Made by a program: the position numbers and the translations under genes | The notes under the pieces: generated by a model | The model's database searches: none | Seen by the model: the letters and a program-made list of their open reading frames with translations, nothing else | Told to the model about the DNA's origin: nothing | Shown: positions 1-5,537 of the stretch, piece after piece | Numbering within the stretch: the first letter of the stretch is position 1 | How the letters are laid out: the number at the start of each line of letters is the position of its first letter | Assembly (NCBI GenBank): GCA_017421905.1 | Contig: JAFOHH010000103.1 | Coordinates: forward strand, 1 to 9,257 | DNA: 9,257 nucleotides | Origin: Clostridia bacterium | Lineage (GTDB): Bacteria; Bacillota; Clostridia; Christensenellales; Borkfalkiaceae | Reading direction: 5' to 3'

Positions 1-845
1 CCATCGGCATCGTAATAGCCACCCGTAATGTTTACTACGGTGCCCTCGCCAATAGCGGTAATTACGTCGGTATGCGTGTTGGCATCTCTAAAGGTGATGC
101 TTTCGTTTACGGTGTGCGTTTTGCCATCATCGAAAATTAAGCCGCTTTGCAGCTGTAAATCGTAATTTTCGTCAAAGCTGTCCTTTTCGTATGCAAATTG
201 AGAGGCAGTCAGCTTTAAATCGAACGGTTCTACCGAACGGTCTTGATAGTCGAAGCTTACCTCGCTTTGCATTTTAAGGGCGATGGTTGCGTAGTCGGTG
301 GTGTAATCCTTATCTTCTTTTGCGTTTTTGGGCAAAAGAACGTCTTGGATCAGCGTTCCTGCTAAAAATACCTGCGTAAGCGTGCCGCGGTAGAAAATTT
401 TGCCTTGCGCTACCGCCGCCTCTAATTCTTCTTGATTGGTTACTACAACCTCTTTATCGGCGTAATAAACGTCGATTACGTCGGAAAGCATCGTTTCGTT
501 GGCAAGCAAGGCGTTTAGCGTGCCGTCCGCACCGATTTGCAATTCGTACTTTAAAGCAAGCGTTCCCGTATTAATAACCTTTACGTTAACGGCCTGCACG
601 TAGTTCGGCTCCCAAAGGTCGCTATTAAACAGCGCCTCTTCTCTGCCGTATATCGAGCTATAACTTCCTTCTTTTAAAACTTGAACGTCGAAGGTAAGTT
701 TACCTGCCTCAATTTTGTTTTTGCTATTTATGCTATCCGAAAACCAAGCAAAAGTGGACCCCACAAAAATAGTCATGCAGACGAGCATAGAAAGAATGCT
801 TATCAAAACGGTGTGGGATAGAACTTTGTTGCTGCTGTTTTTCAT
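1..845 (-). CDS. TasA/CalY-like secreted protein with SipW-type signal peptide (partial, C-terminus off the left edge)
   Basis: Open from ATG at 845 to the window edge, 281 codons visible. AGGAG lies about 10 nt upstream of the ATG. The N-terminus is a signal peptide with a hydrophobic core (about residues 12-29) followed by STFAWFSD, the hallmark of SipW-processed camelysin/TasA proteins; then comes NKIEAGKLTFDVQV (about 44-57), matching the family's first strand. A later stretch, NVKVINTGTLALKYEL, resembles the TasA core pattern in which an asparagine/glycine turn is followed by L-A-(I/L)-K. Family members are exported and form biofilm fibres or act as surface metalloproteases or structural proteins; I see no catalytic motif. 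The last ~40 residues (ITFRDANTHTDVITAIGEGT, then VNITGGYYDADG) look like short beta-helix coils, so the full protein may be a TasA-like domain fused to a beta-helix. It has its own promoter and a long leader. The family call is good; the exact role is unknown. Confidence 0.8.
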   Translation of the reverse strand, partial: MKNSSNKVLSHTVLISILSMLVCMTIFVGSTFAWFSDSINSKNKIEAGKLTFDVQVLKEGSYSSIYGREEALFNSDLWEPNYVQAVNVKVINTGTLALKYELQIGADGTLNALLANETMLSDVIDVYYADKEVVVTNQEELEAAVAQGKIFYRGTLTQVFLAGTLIQDVLLPKNAKEDKDYTTDYATIALKMQSEVSFDYQDRSVEPFDLKLTASQFAYEKDSFDENYDLQLQSGLIFDDGKTHTVNESITFRDANTHTDVITAIGEGTVVNITGGYYDAD

Positions 846-846
846 T

Positions 847-900
847 CTATATCTCTCCTTTTGTGTTTTTTGTGCCGCTTTTTTGCGCCGCTATCGGCAT
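847..900 (-). CDS. Possible 17-codon leader ORF upstream of the TasA-like gene
   Basis: ATG at 900 is preceded by AAAGGAG with a 6-nt gap, a strong ribosome site. It encodes MPIAAQKSGTKNTKGEI and stops at TAG (847-849), leaving one base before the ATG of the TasA-like gene. The ORF contains that gene's own AGGAG, so ribosomes translating it would cross the downstream initiation site and could couple or block it. Against it: it begins inside one of the degenerate 37-bp leader repeats, so ATG plus Shine-Dalgarno may be accidental. No similarity is recognised. Confidence 0.3.
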   Translation of the reverse strand: MPIAAQKSGTKNTKGEI

Positions 901-988
901 GCGGATCTCCTTTACGGTTTTACCCCGCTAGTAGTAGGTGGAGCTCCTTTACGTTTTGCGCTGCCAACGGCGCGCGGATCTTCTTTGC
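879..988 (-). repeat. Three degenerate ~37-bp tandem repeats in the leader of the TasA-like gene
   Basis: Units at 879-915, 916-952 and 953-988 (37, 37 and 36 bp). By eye the first and third match at about 28 of 37 positions; the middle one is more diverged. On the minus strand each unit begins GTAAAGGAG or the variant GCAAAGAAG, a Shine-Dalgarno-like core, followed by a GC-rich part (for example GCCG-ATAG-CGGC in the first unit) and an A-run. All lie between the promoter and the start codon, so they are transcribed as untranslated leader. Confidence 0.65.
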
Positions 989-994
989 GGTGTT

Positions 995-1025
995 AGTATA
1001 CTATTCTAATAAAAAATGGTATACC
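995..1025. promoter_or_regulatory. Pair of 8-bp GTATAC palindromes just downstream of the promoter
   Basis: AGTATACT (995-1002) and GGTATACC (1018-1025) share the core GTATAC and are centred 23 bp apart, about two helical turns. Their placement from roughly +5 to +35 of the predicted transcript would suit a repressor. AT-rich DNA makes such short palindromes fairly likely by chance. No regulator is identified. Confidence 0.25.
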
Positions 1026-1036
1026 TGTTTTGCAAA

Positions 1037-1065
1037 ATTATAGCACTTCTTTCCCCGTTATGCAA
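1037..1065 (-). promoter_or_regulatory. Sigma-A promoter of the TasA-like gene
   Basis: Read on the minus strand: TTGCAT (1060-1065), a 17-bp spacer, then TATAAT (1037-1042). The -10 is perfect and the -35 matches at four of six positions. The DNA further upstream (1075-1108) is AT-rich, as an UP element would be. Transcription would start near 1030, giving a leader of about 185 nt. Confidence 0.8.
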
Positions 1066-1088
1066 GCATTTGCAATTATTTTATGCAA
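1061..1088. promoter_or_regulatory. Three alternating TGCAA/TTGCA half-sites over the -35 region
   Basis: TGCAA (1061-1065), TTGCA (1070-1074) and TGCAA (1084-1088) form two overlapping inverted repeats with spacers of 4 and 9 bp. The first half-site covers five of the six -35 bases, a position where a bound protein would occlude polymerase. Candidate operator only; no regulator gene is adjacent. Confidence 0.35.
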
Positions 1089-1133
1089 TATTTTCACGAA
1101 AAATAACCTCTAGCCCTGGAAAGTGTGTAATTT

Positions 1134-1179
1134 CTTCCGCTTGCCAAAGGTTTGTGCCGCCTATAACCTTCCGCTTGCC
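1134..1179. repeat. 12-bp direct repeat CTTCCGCTTGCC, 34 bp apart
   Basis: CTTCCGCTTGCC occurs at 1134-1145 and again at 1168-1179, in GC-rich DNA between the parB terminator and the promoter of the next gene. The sequences between and after the copies share GTGCCGCC. No ORF with a plausible ribosome site covers it. Confidence 0.4.
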
Positions 1180-1205
1180 GTGCCGCCTTTGCTCTCGCCA
1201 AAGCG

Positions 1206-1244
1206 CAAAAAAAATGAAAACGCCCCGCAAAGCAGCAGGGCGTT
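1206..1244 (-). terminator. Intrinsic terminator after parB
   Basis: On the minus strand AACGCCC (1244-1238) pairs with GGGCGTT (1225-1219) around a 12-nt loop, followed by TTTTC-A-TTTTTTTT. It lies about 105 bp beyond the parB stop and before the promoter of the TasA-like gene, so it separates the two transcripts. Confidence 0.8.
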
Positions 1245-1259
1245 GTTTGGGTTGATATA

Positions 1260-1343
1260 TTCCCCTTTTGAGGAAGGGTGTTTTGAAACGTTCCCCTTTG
1301 GGGGCGGTTATATGCTTTGATGCGTTCCCCTTGGGGGGCGGTT
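1260..1343. repeat. Three short CCCC-loop-GGGG hairpin repeats downstream of parB
   Basis: TTCCCC recurs at 1260, 1291 and 1325. The second (1290-1309) and third (1324-1343) units are nearly identical 20-mers, each a tiny hairpin of CCCC facing GGGG, and both end in GGCGGTT; the first (1260-1280) is a diverged version (CCCTT...AAGGG). Unit spacing is 31 and 34 bp. They sit in the parB 3' untranslated region ahead of the terminator. Their form suggests a dispersed intergenic repeat family; that is inference, since only this cluster is visible. Confidence 0.6.
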
Positions 1344-1350
1344 TGTTTGC

Positions 1351-2328
1351 TTACTTATGTGCAGGGTTCTTTTCCAGCAAGGAAATAAGGTCGGCTATGC
1401 GCTCCAAATCGTCGCGCGTGTAGTAGTCCACGTAAAAACGCCCCTTTTTATCGCTGCCGATTACCGAAACCTTTGTGCCGAGCACGCGCTGCATGCGGTC
1501 TACGAGGTCGCGCAATTCTACGGTAATTTGCATTTGGCGCAGTTCCTTTTTTTTGCGCGCAATTTCCGCAGGGGGGTTAAAATAGTCGCGCACCTTTCTT
1601 TCCACCTCTCTTACGGAAAGGTTCTTTTCCGCCGCCTCCTTACCAAAACGCGCTTGCACGTCCTTGGGCAGGGGCAAAAGAGCGCGGGCGTGGCCTTGGG
1701 CAAGCCTACCCGTGCGGACAAGCTTAATAACGGAGGGCGTTAAGGAAAGCAGGCGCAAAGTGTTTGCCACCGCGCTACGGCTTTTACCGATACGCGTTGC
1801 GACCTCCTCCTGCGTGAGGCGGTAGGTATGCATTAAGCTTTTTACGGCAAGTGCCGCCTCTATGGGGTTTAAGTCCTCGCGTTGCAGGTTTTCGATAAGC
1901 GCAACCTCGGCAAGCGTTTGCTCGTCGTAACGGCGAACGATTGCGGGCACGGTGCTTTTCCCTGCCAAAATGCTGGCGCGGTAACGGCGTTCTCCCGCAA
2001 CGATCATAAACCTTCCCTTGCCGTCCTCGCAAAGCAACACGGGCGAAATAACACCGTGCTTTTGGATGGAGGCGGCAAGCTCGCTTAACGCTGCCTCGTC
2101 AAAATCCTTTCTCGGCTGGTTGGGGTTGGGATAGATACGGTCGATTGCAATTTCCACGGGTGCGCCGCTATTCGTTTGTGCGGCGGAAAAAGTTTGCGCG
2201 GCGACGTCGTGTGCGGCGATTTCCGTTTGCGCGGCGGAAAAAGATTGCGCGGCGCGTTCGGCAAAGGGCTCGTTTGCATGGGCATGCTCGCTATTTGCTT
2301 GCACGGTAGGGGTGCGTTGTTCTTCCAT
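1351..2328 (-). CDS. parB: ParB/Spo0J chromosome-partitioning CTPase
   Basis: 325 aa, ATG start with AAGGAG 4 nt upstream. ParB proteins load at parS sites near the origin, use CTP to clamp and slide on DNA, recruit SMC and work with ParA/Soj. Visible in order: a low-complexity Ala/Gln/Ser N-terminus (1-57); the ParB domain starting VEIAIDRIYPNPNQPRKDF with the CTP-binding GERRYRAS at 112-119 and ENLQRED at 146-152; a helix-turn-helix starting LTQEEVATRIGKSRSAVANT (171-190); and a C-terminal dimerisation region (about 265-325) ending DDLERIADLISLLEKN. The layout matches Spo0J more than Noc. Oddities: the N-terminus lacks the usual KGLGKGINALF-type segment that stimulates Soj and carries an internal duplication instead. 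No soj lies next to it; ftsH is upstream, separated by a terminator hairpin. No parS consensus is seen in the window. Confidence 0.93.
   Translation of the reverse strand: MEEQRTPTVQANSEHAHANEPFAERAAQSFSAAQTEIAAHDVAAQTFSAAQTNSGAPVEIAIDRIYPNPNQPRKDFDEAALSELAASIQKHGVISPVLLCEDGKGRFMIVAGERRYRASILAGKSTVPAIVRRYDEQTLAEVALIENLQREDLNPIEAALAVKSLMHTYRLTQEEVATRIGKSRSAVANTLRLLSLTPSVIKLVRTGRLAQGHARALLPLPKDVQARFGKEAAEKNLSVREVERKVRDYFNPPAEIARKKKELRQMQITVELRDLVDRMQRVLGTKVSVIGSDKKGRFYVDYYTRDDLERIADLISLLEKNPAHK
2173..2254. repeat. 31-bp direct repeat (29/31 identical) inside the parB N-terminal coding region
   Basis: Copies at 2173-2203 and 2224-2254, period 51 bp (17 codons), differ at two positions. They encode the repeated peptide AAQ(S/T)FSAAQT. 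The period is a multiple of three, so unit gain or loss keeps parB in frame. Confidence 0.85.
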
Positions 2329-2338
2329 AGTGCTCCTT

Positions 2339-2366
2339 AAAAAAGGACCGCAAGGGTAGCGGTCCT
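2339..2366 (-). terminator. Intrinsic terminator between ftsH and parB
   Basis: Minus strand: AGGACCGC (2366-2359), 7-nt loop, GCGGTCCT (2351-2344), then a T-run (2344-2339). The U-tract runs straight into the parB ribosome site AAGGAG. Eight perfect base pairs and six Ts make a good terminator. No clear separate promoter for parB is visible between it and ftsH, so parB probably depends on partial read-through or a promoter inside ftsH. Confidence 0.8.
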
Positions 2367-2388
2367 AGTTTTTCGGCGGTAAGTCCGC

Positions 2389-4398
2389 TTAATTTTTTTC
2401 TTCTTCAGAAGGCGTGGTATCGCCACTTTCTGCGTTTTCTTGGGATGCGGCAGGTTTGGCTGCGGGCGTTTGTTCGCCTGTCGTTGCCTGCGATGCGCCT
2501 TCTTCCTTGGCAATTTCGTCCGTTACCTTTTGGAAGGGGTTGGCTTTGCCGGAAAGGCGTGCATCCATTTCCTCGCATACTTCTTTTGCCGATTTGCCTT
2601 GCATGATAAGCTCTACTTCTTCTTCATAGATGGTTTCTCTTTCTACCAAGCAGCGAGCCATCGTATCTAACTTATCGCGGTGCAGAGTAAGCAGCTCGGT
2701 TGCGCGTTCGTGCGCGGTTTTTACGATTTTTTCGATTTCTTCGTCGATTACGTTGGCAGTTTCTTCGCTGTACGAATTTTTCGACGCCATATCGCGGCCG
2801 ATAAATACTTCGCCATCGCTAGCAAAGGAAATAGGACCGATGCGGTCGCTCATACCAAATTCGGTAACCATGCTGCGCGCAATTTCGCTTACTTGCTTTA
2901 AGTCTTGCGATGCGCCCGTGCATACCTCTTGGATAACGAGCTCTTCTGCCACTCTGCCGCCAAGCGCCATAACGATTTCTTCCATCAGCATCGATTTGCT
3001 GATGTGGCTATCGTCGTTTTGAGGACGGGTCATGGTAAAGCCTGCTGCGCCGCCGCGCGGAATAATGGTAACCTCGTGCACCTTGTTGCAATGGGGTTGC
3101 ACTTCGGCAAGAACGGCGTGGCCTGCCTCGTGGTAAGCGGTGATACGTTTATCCGATTCGGTAACAAGGCGGCTCTTTTTAGCAGGGCCTGCCAAAACCT
3201 TATCTAAACCTTCGTATAAATCGTTGTTGGTAATGACCTTTCTGCCGTCGCGCGCGGTTAAAATTGCCGCTTCGTTTAACAGGTTTTCCAGGTCTGCGCC
3301 GGCAAAGCCGTGCGTCATACGGGCAATTACTTTAAAGTTTACTTCGGGCGCGAGGGGTTTATTTCTTGCATGAACGCGCAAAATAGCCTCTCTGCCGCGT
3401 ACGTCGGGCAAGTTGACGTGTACTTGACGGTCGAAACGGCCGGGGCGGAGGAGTGCGGGGTCTAAAATATCCGCACGGTTGGTTGCCGCCATAACGATAA
3501 TGCCCTCGTTGGTATCAAAGCCGTCCATTTGAACGAGCAGTTGGTTAAGCGTTTGCTCACGTTCGTCGTGGCCGCCGCCAAGACCCGTGCCGCGTTGACG
3601 GCCAACGGCGTCGATTTCGTCGATAAAAATAATACAGGGTTGGCTCTTTTTCGCAAGGTCGAAAAGATCGCGCACGCGAGATGCGCCCACGCCGACGTAT
3701 AATTCTACGAAGTCCGAGCCGCTCATAGAAAAGAAGGGTACGTTTGCTTCGCCTGCAACGGCTTTGGCAAACAGCGTTTTACCCGTGCCCGGAGGGCCTA
3801 CGAGAAGAACACCCTTGGGAATGCGCGCGCCAAGCTCTGCAAACTTGCGGGGGTTTTTCAAAAACTCTACTACTTCTTTTAGCTCTTCTTTTTCTTCTTC
3901 CGCACCGGCTACGTCGCTAAAGCGCACCTTTACGTTTTGCGACATACGCGCCTTGGTTTTGCCAAAGCTTTGCCCGTTTTTGCCGCCCGCCTGTGCCGAG
4001 CGCATCCAAAGGATAAACAAAACGAAAAGCACTACCGTGCCGAGAAGAGGCAAAATAGAGGACCACACCGAGCCTGCGTTGGGGTTGGTGTAAGAAAGGG
4101 TGATATTCTGCGCGCGGATAAGCGATTCTAATTCGTTTGCCGTAATGGCGTTATCGCGCGGGTAGTAGGTGTAATATAATTCCTTTTTGTTGTGGTACGC
4201 CGTAACCTTGTATTTATCTACTTCGATACGGGTAATTTGATTTTTTTCTTCCTGCTCGTCGTTGGTAGCAATATAGTTATACATCGTAGAATAGCTAACC
4301 TTTTGCGCCTTTCCGTAACCGCTCATCAAAGACAGTACGAAAATGATGCCCACGATGCCAATAACAAACCAAAGCAGCGTTCTTGACTGACGTTTCAA
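2389..4398 (-). CDS. ftsH: ATP-dependent zinc metalloprotease FtsH
   Basis: 669 aa, a normal length. FtsH is a hexameric membrane AAA+ protease that extracts and degrades damaged membrane proteins and short-lived regulators. Seen: transmembrane helix 1 (about 7-27), an extracytoplasmic domain, transmembrane helix 2 (about 114-133); Walker A GPPGTGKT (201-208); pore loop ELYVGVG; Walker [10 protein letters not shown] (255-263); second region of homology with arginine fingers R318 and R321 in LLRPGRFDR; zinc site HEAGH (423-427) and third ligand D499 in GASQDL. The tail (about 625-669) is Glu/Ala/Thr-rich and probably disordered. All catalytic residues are intact. The start is TTG, chosen because TAGGAGG lies 7 nt upstream and the product then begins MKRQSRT before helix 1. 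It has its own promoter and a structured leader; a terminator follows before parB. Confidence 0.98.
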   Translation of the reverse strand: MKRQSRTLLWFVIGIVGIIFVLSLMSGYGKAQKVSYSTMYNYIATNDEQEEKNQITRIEVDKYKVTAYHNKKELYYTYYPRDNAITANELESLIRAQNITLSYTNPNAGSVWSSILPLLGTVVLFVLFILWMRSAQAGGKNGQSFGKTKARMSQNVKVRFSDVAGAEEEKEELKEVVEFLKNPRKFAELGARIPKGVLLVGPPGTGKTLFAKAVAGEANVPFFSMSGSDFVELYVGVGASRVRDLFDLAKKSQPCIIFIDEIDAVGRQRGTGLGGGHDEREQTLNQLLVQMDGFDTNEGIIVMAATNRADILDPALLRPGRFDRQVHVNLPDVRGREAILRVHARNKPLAPEVNFKVIARMTHGFAGADLENLLNEAAILTARDGRKVITNNDLYEGLDKVLAGPAKKSRLVTESDKRITAYHEAGHAVLAEVQPHCNKVHEVTIIPRGGAAGFTMTRPQNDDSHISKSMLMEEIVMALGGRVAEELVIQEVCTGASQDLKQVSEIARSMVTEFGMSDRIGPISFASDGEVFIGRDMASKNSYSEETANVIDEEIEKIVKTAHERATELLTLHRDKLDTMARCLVERETIYEEEVELIMQGKSAKEVCEEMDARLSGKANPFQKVTDEIAKEEGASQATTGEQTPAAKPAASQENAESGDTTPSEEEKN

Positions 4399-4417
4399 AA
4401 CCGTTCCTCCTAAAATT

Positions 4418-4459
4418 CCGCATTATTTGCGGTAATAACCGCACTTGCTTTTTGCGGTT
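4418..4459 (-). promoter_or_regulatory. ftsH leader with mutually exclusive hairpins
   Basis: Four arms follow one another in the minus-strand leader: A AACCGCA (4459-4453), B TGCGGTT (4443-4437), C ACCGCA (4433-4428), D TGCGG (4422-4418). A pairs with B (7 bp) and C with D (5 bp), or B pairs with C (6 bp, 4-nt loop); the two states exclude each other. Arm D ends 6 nt before the ribosome site TAGGAGG. The geometry suits translational or transcriptional control, but no ligand class is recognised. A TTATCCGGATAA palindrome lies just upstream (4459-4470). Confidence 0.5.
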
Positions 4460-4487
4460 TATCCGGATAAAATACCTTACTTTGGTT

Positions 4488-4516
4488 AGTATACCATATC
4501 GACGGGGATTTTTCCA
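4488..4516 (-). promoter_or_regulatory. Promoter of ftsH (extended -10)
   Basis: Minus strand: TGGAAA (4511-4516), 17-bp spacer, TATACT (4488-4493), with TGG directly before the -10 giving an extended -10. The weak -35 is offset by the TGn motif. Transcription would begin near 4481, giving an ~82-nt leader that contains the hairpins described above. Confidence 0.65.
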
Positions 4517-4527
4517 GCATTTAACCG

Positions 4528-4556
4528 ATAAAAAGGAAAAATGTTTGCCTTTTTAT
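4528..4556. terminator. Weak AT-rich hairpin between yyaC and ftsH
   Basis: ATAAAAAGG (4528-4536) and CCTTTTTAT (4548-4556) form a 9-bp stem with an 11-nt loop. It lies between the yyaC stop and the ftsH promoter and may end yyaC transcripts, but the stem is AT-rich and a distinct U-tract is missing. The rest of 4557-4657 shows nothing further. Confidence 0.3.
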
Positions 4557-4657
4557 TGCTTTTTCTGCATTATTCTACGATAAGTATATGAAAATAAAGT
4601 TAAAACTTGTATGCTTTTTGGTTTTGGTAGCGTTCTCCAAACGTCTGCGGGCTTTGC

Positions 4658-5407
4658 CTATCGGGTTGGGGCGCGCAAAGCGGAAGGCTCTACCCCGCGC
4701 AAAGCGGAAGGCTTTAACCCGCGCGAGGCGGAAGGTTCTACCCCGCGCAAAGCGGAAGGCTCTAACCCACGCAAAGCGGAAGACTCTAACCCACACAAAG
4801 CGGAAGGTTCTAACCCGCGCGTGGCGGAAACGGGCTGCTCGTTTTCTTTACAAAAAGAGCCGACGAAATTAGCGCCGCCAAAAAGAGAAGAGGCAGAGCA
4901 AAAGCCGTTAATAGCAGCCGCCATTGCCGCCGCCATGCGATATACCAAATGAAAGCGGGTGAGCTCCAGCTGCGAAAAGGCGTCTTTTCCGCGGCGAGAA
5001 ACCACGCCGAGGAGAGAATAATCGCCGATGGGCGCAAGGCTTTTCCCCACGCCCTTGCCGGGATATAAGCCGCCCTCCCTTAAACGGATAAGCCCTATTT
5101 CACTTTCGTCGCCCACGCCTGCATCTATCGCCACCACGGGGTTTTTGGGGTGCAGGGCGCGAATGGTTTTGGATAAAAGGGGCATTTCGCGCGCCGTCAT
5201 GGTTTTGGAAAGGTCGCCGTAAATAAAGCAGGGCACGTTATACGTTTCCTTTAAAAAGCTGCCCACAAGCGGAGAAAGGCTATCCCCCGCAACGGCGTCG
5301 CTACCGATGCAAACGAACACGGGCGGCGCGGTAATTAGCGCGCAAAGCCCGTCGCAAAGTCCCTTTTCGCAATCTTTTGCATATACGTTGAAATTGTATT
5401 CCTTCAT
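4658..5407 (-). CDS. yyaC: YyaC-family (DUF1256) sporulation protein with repetitive C-terminal extension
   Basis: 249 aa from ATG at 5407 with GAGGAAATAAG directly before it; upstream in-frame ATGs lack ribosome sites and overlap the divergent ppa promoter. The YyaC family is found in endospore formers, is annotated as a spore protease and has a fold related to hydrogenase-maturation proteases; its substrate is not established. Family signatures: CIGSDAVAGDSLSPLVG (33-49), FIYGDL (61-66), VVAIDAGVG (91-99), YPGKGVGKSLAPIGDYSLLG (115-134), then LELTRFHLVYRMAAAMAAAI, where the family normally ends (about 167). The remaining 80 residues are extra: a linker followed by six units of an 8-residue repeat like GLEPSALR (about 197-245) encoded by a 24-bp array. 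Divergent from ppa. The core assignment is firm; whether the tail is made and useful is open. Confidence 0.85.
   Translation of the reverse strand: MKEYNFNVYAKDCEKGLCDGLCALITAPPVFVCIGSDAVAGDSLSPLVGSFLKETYNVPCFIYGDLSKTMTAREMPLLSKTIRALHPKNPVVAIDAGVGDESEIGLIRLREGGLYPGKGVGKSLAPIGDYSLLGVVSRRGKDAFSQLELTRFHLVYRMAAAMAAAINGFCSASSLFGGANFVGSFCKENEQPVSATRGLEPSALCGLESSALRGLEPSALRGVEPSASRGLKPSALRGVEPSALRAPTR
4671..4831. repeat. 24-bp tandem repeat array (about 6.7 units) in the 3' end of yyaC
   Basis: GCGGAAG begins units at 4680, 4704, 4728, 4752, 4776 and 4800, with a degenerate GCGGAAA at 4824: period exactly 24. Units differ by one to four bases. The array has no stop codon in the long frames seen on either strand, which creates cationic and other repeat ORFs on the plus strand; only the minus frame continues a recognisable gene (yyaC). 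Confidence 0.95.
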
Positions 5408-5458
5408 CTTATTTCCTCGCTTTTTGTAAAATGATTGCCCGTTTTGCCGCGCGCCAAA

Positions 5459-5469
5459 CCTCCTTTTTT
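5459..5469 (-). other. Orphan Shine-Dalgarno-like AAAAAAGGAGG upstream of yyaC
   Basis: A near-perfect anti-Shine-Dalgarno match on the minus strand about 50 nt before the yyaC start. No ATG or GTG follows at a usable distance; the only TTG is 1 nt away and would read 17 codons ending in a TGA that overlaps the yyaC ATG. It may be chance, or a remnant of an older start or leader peptide. Confidence 0.3.
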
Positions 5470-5489
5470 CAAAAGAAAAATTTTTACGT

Positions 5490-5518
5490 TTGACAAAAAG
5501 CGTTTTTTGTTTTATAAT
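5490..5518 (+). promoter_or_regulatory. Consensus sigma-A promoter of ppa
   Basis: TTGACA (5490-5495), exactly 17 bp, TATAAT (5513-5518): a perfect match at both hexamers. The start point should be near 5525, leaving a leader of only about 13 nt that is mostly the ribosome site AAAGGAG (5524-5530). No operator is evident, so expression is expected to be strong and constitutive. Confidence 0.92.
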
Positions 5519-5537
5519 GAAAAAAAGGAGAGGGCTT

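Noticed and set aside
1051..1110. parS or Noc-binding site near parB
   Set aside because: TTTTCACGAAAA-like sequence at 1090-1101 only loosely recalls the parS palindrome; neither the parS nor the Noc consensus is present.
715..1320. Overlapping plus-strand ORFs of 60-93 codons left of parB
   Set aside because: They run antisense to the TasA-like gene start, its leader, its promoter and the parB terminator; compositions are unlike proteins and ribosome sites are absent.
2630..3022. 130-codon plus-strand ORF
   Set aside because: Antisense shadow of ftsH with no ribosome site or recognisable domain.
4671..4831. CRISPR array
   Set aside because: Units are contiguous 24-mers without unique spacers and there are no cas genes.
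4588..4952. Plus-strand ORFs through the 24-bp array, one reading as a very basic repeat protein (RKALPRAK type) with a hydrophobic start
   Set aside because: No Shine-Dalgarno. The repeat period is a multiple of three without stops, so opposite-strand frames stay open automatically, while the minus frame continues a recognisable YyaC.
5408..5489. Sporulation sigma-factor promoter for yyaC
   Set aside because: I looked for SigF/SigG-like -35 and -10 elements and found no match good enough to call.
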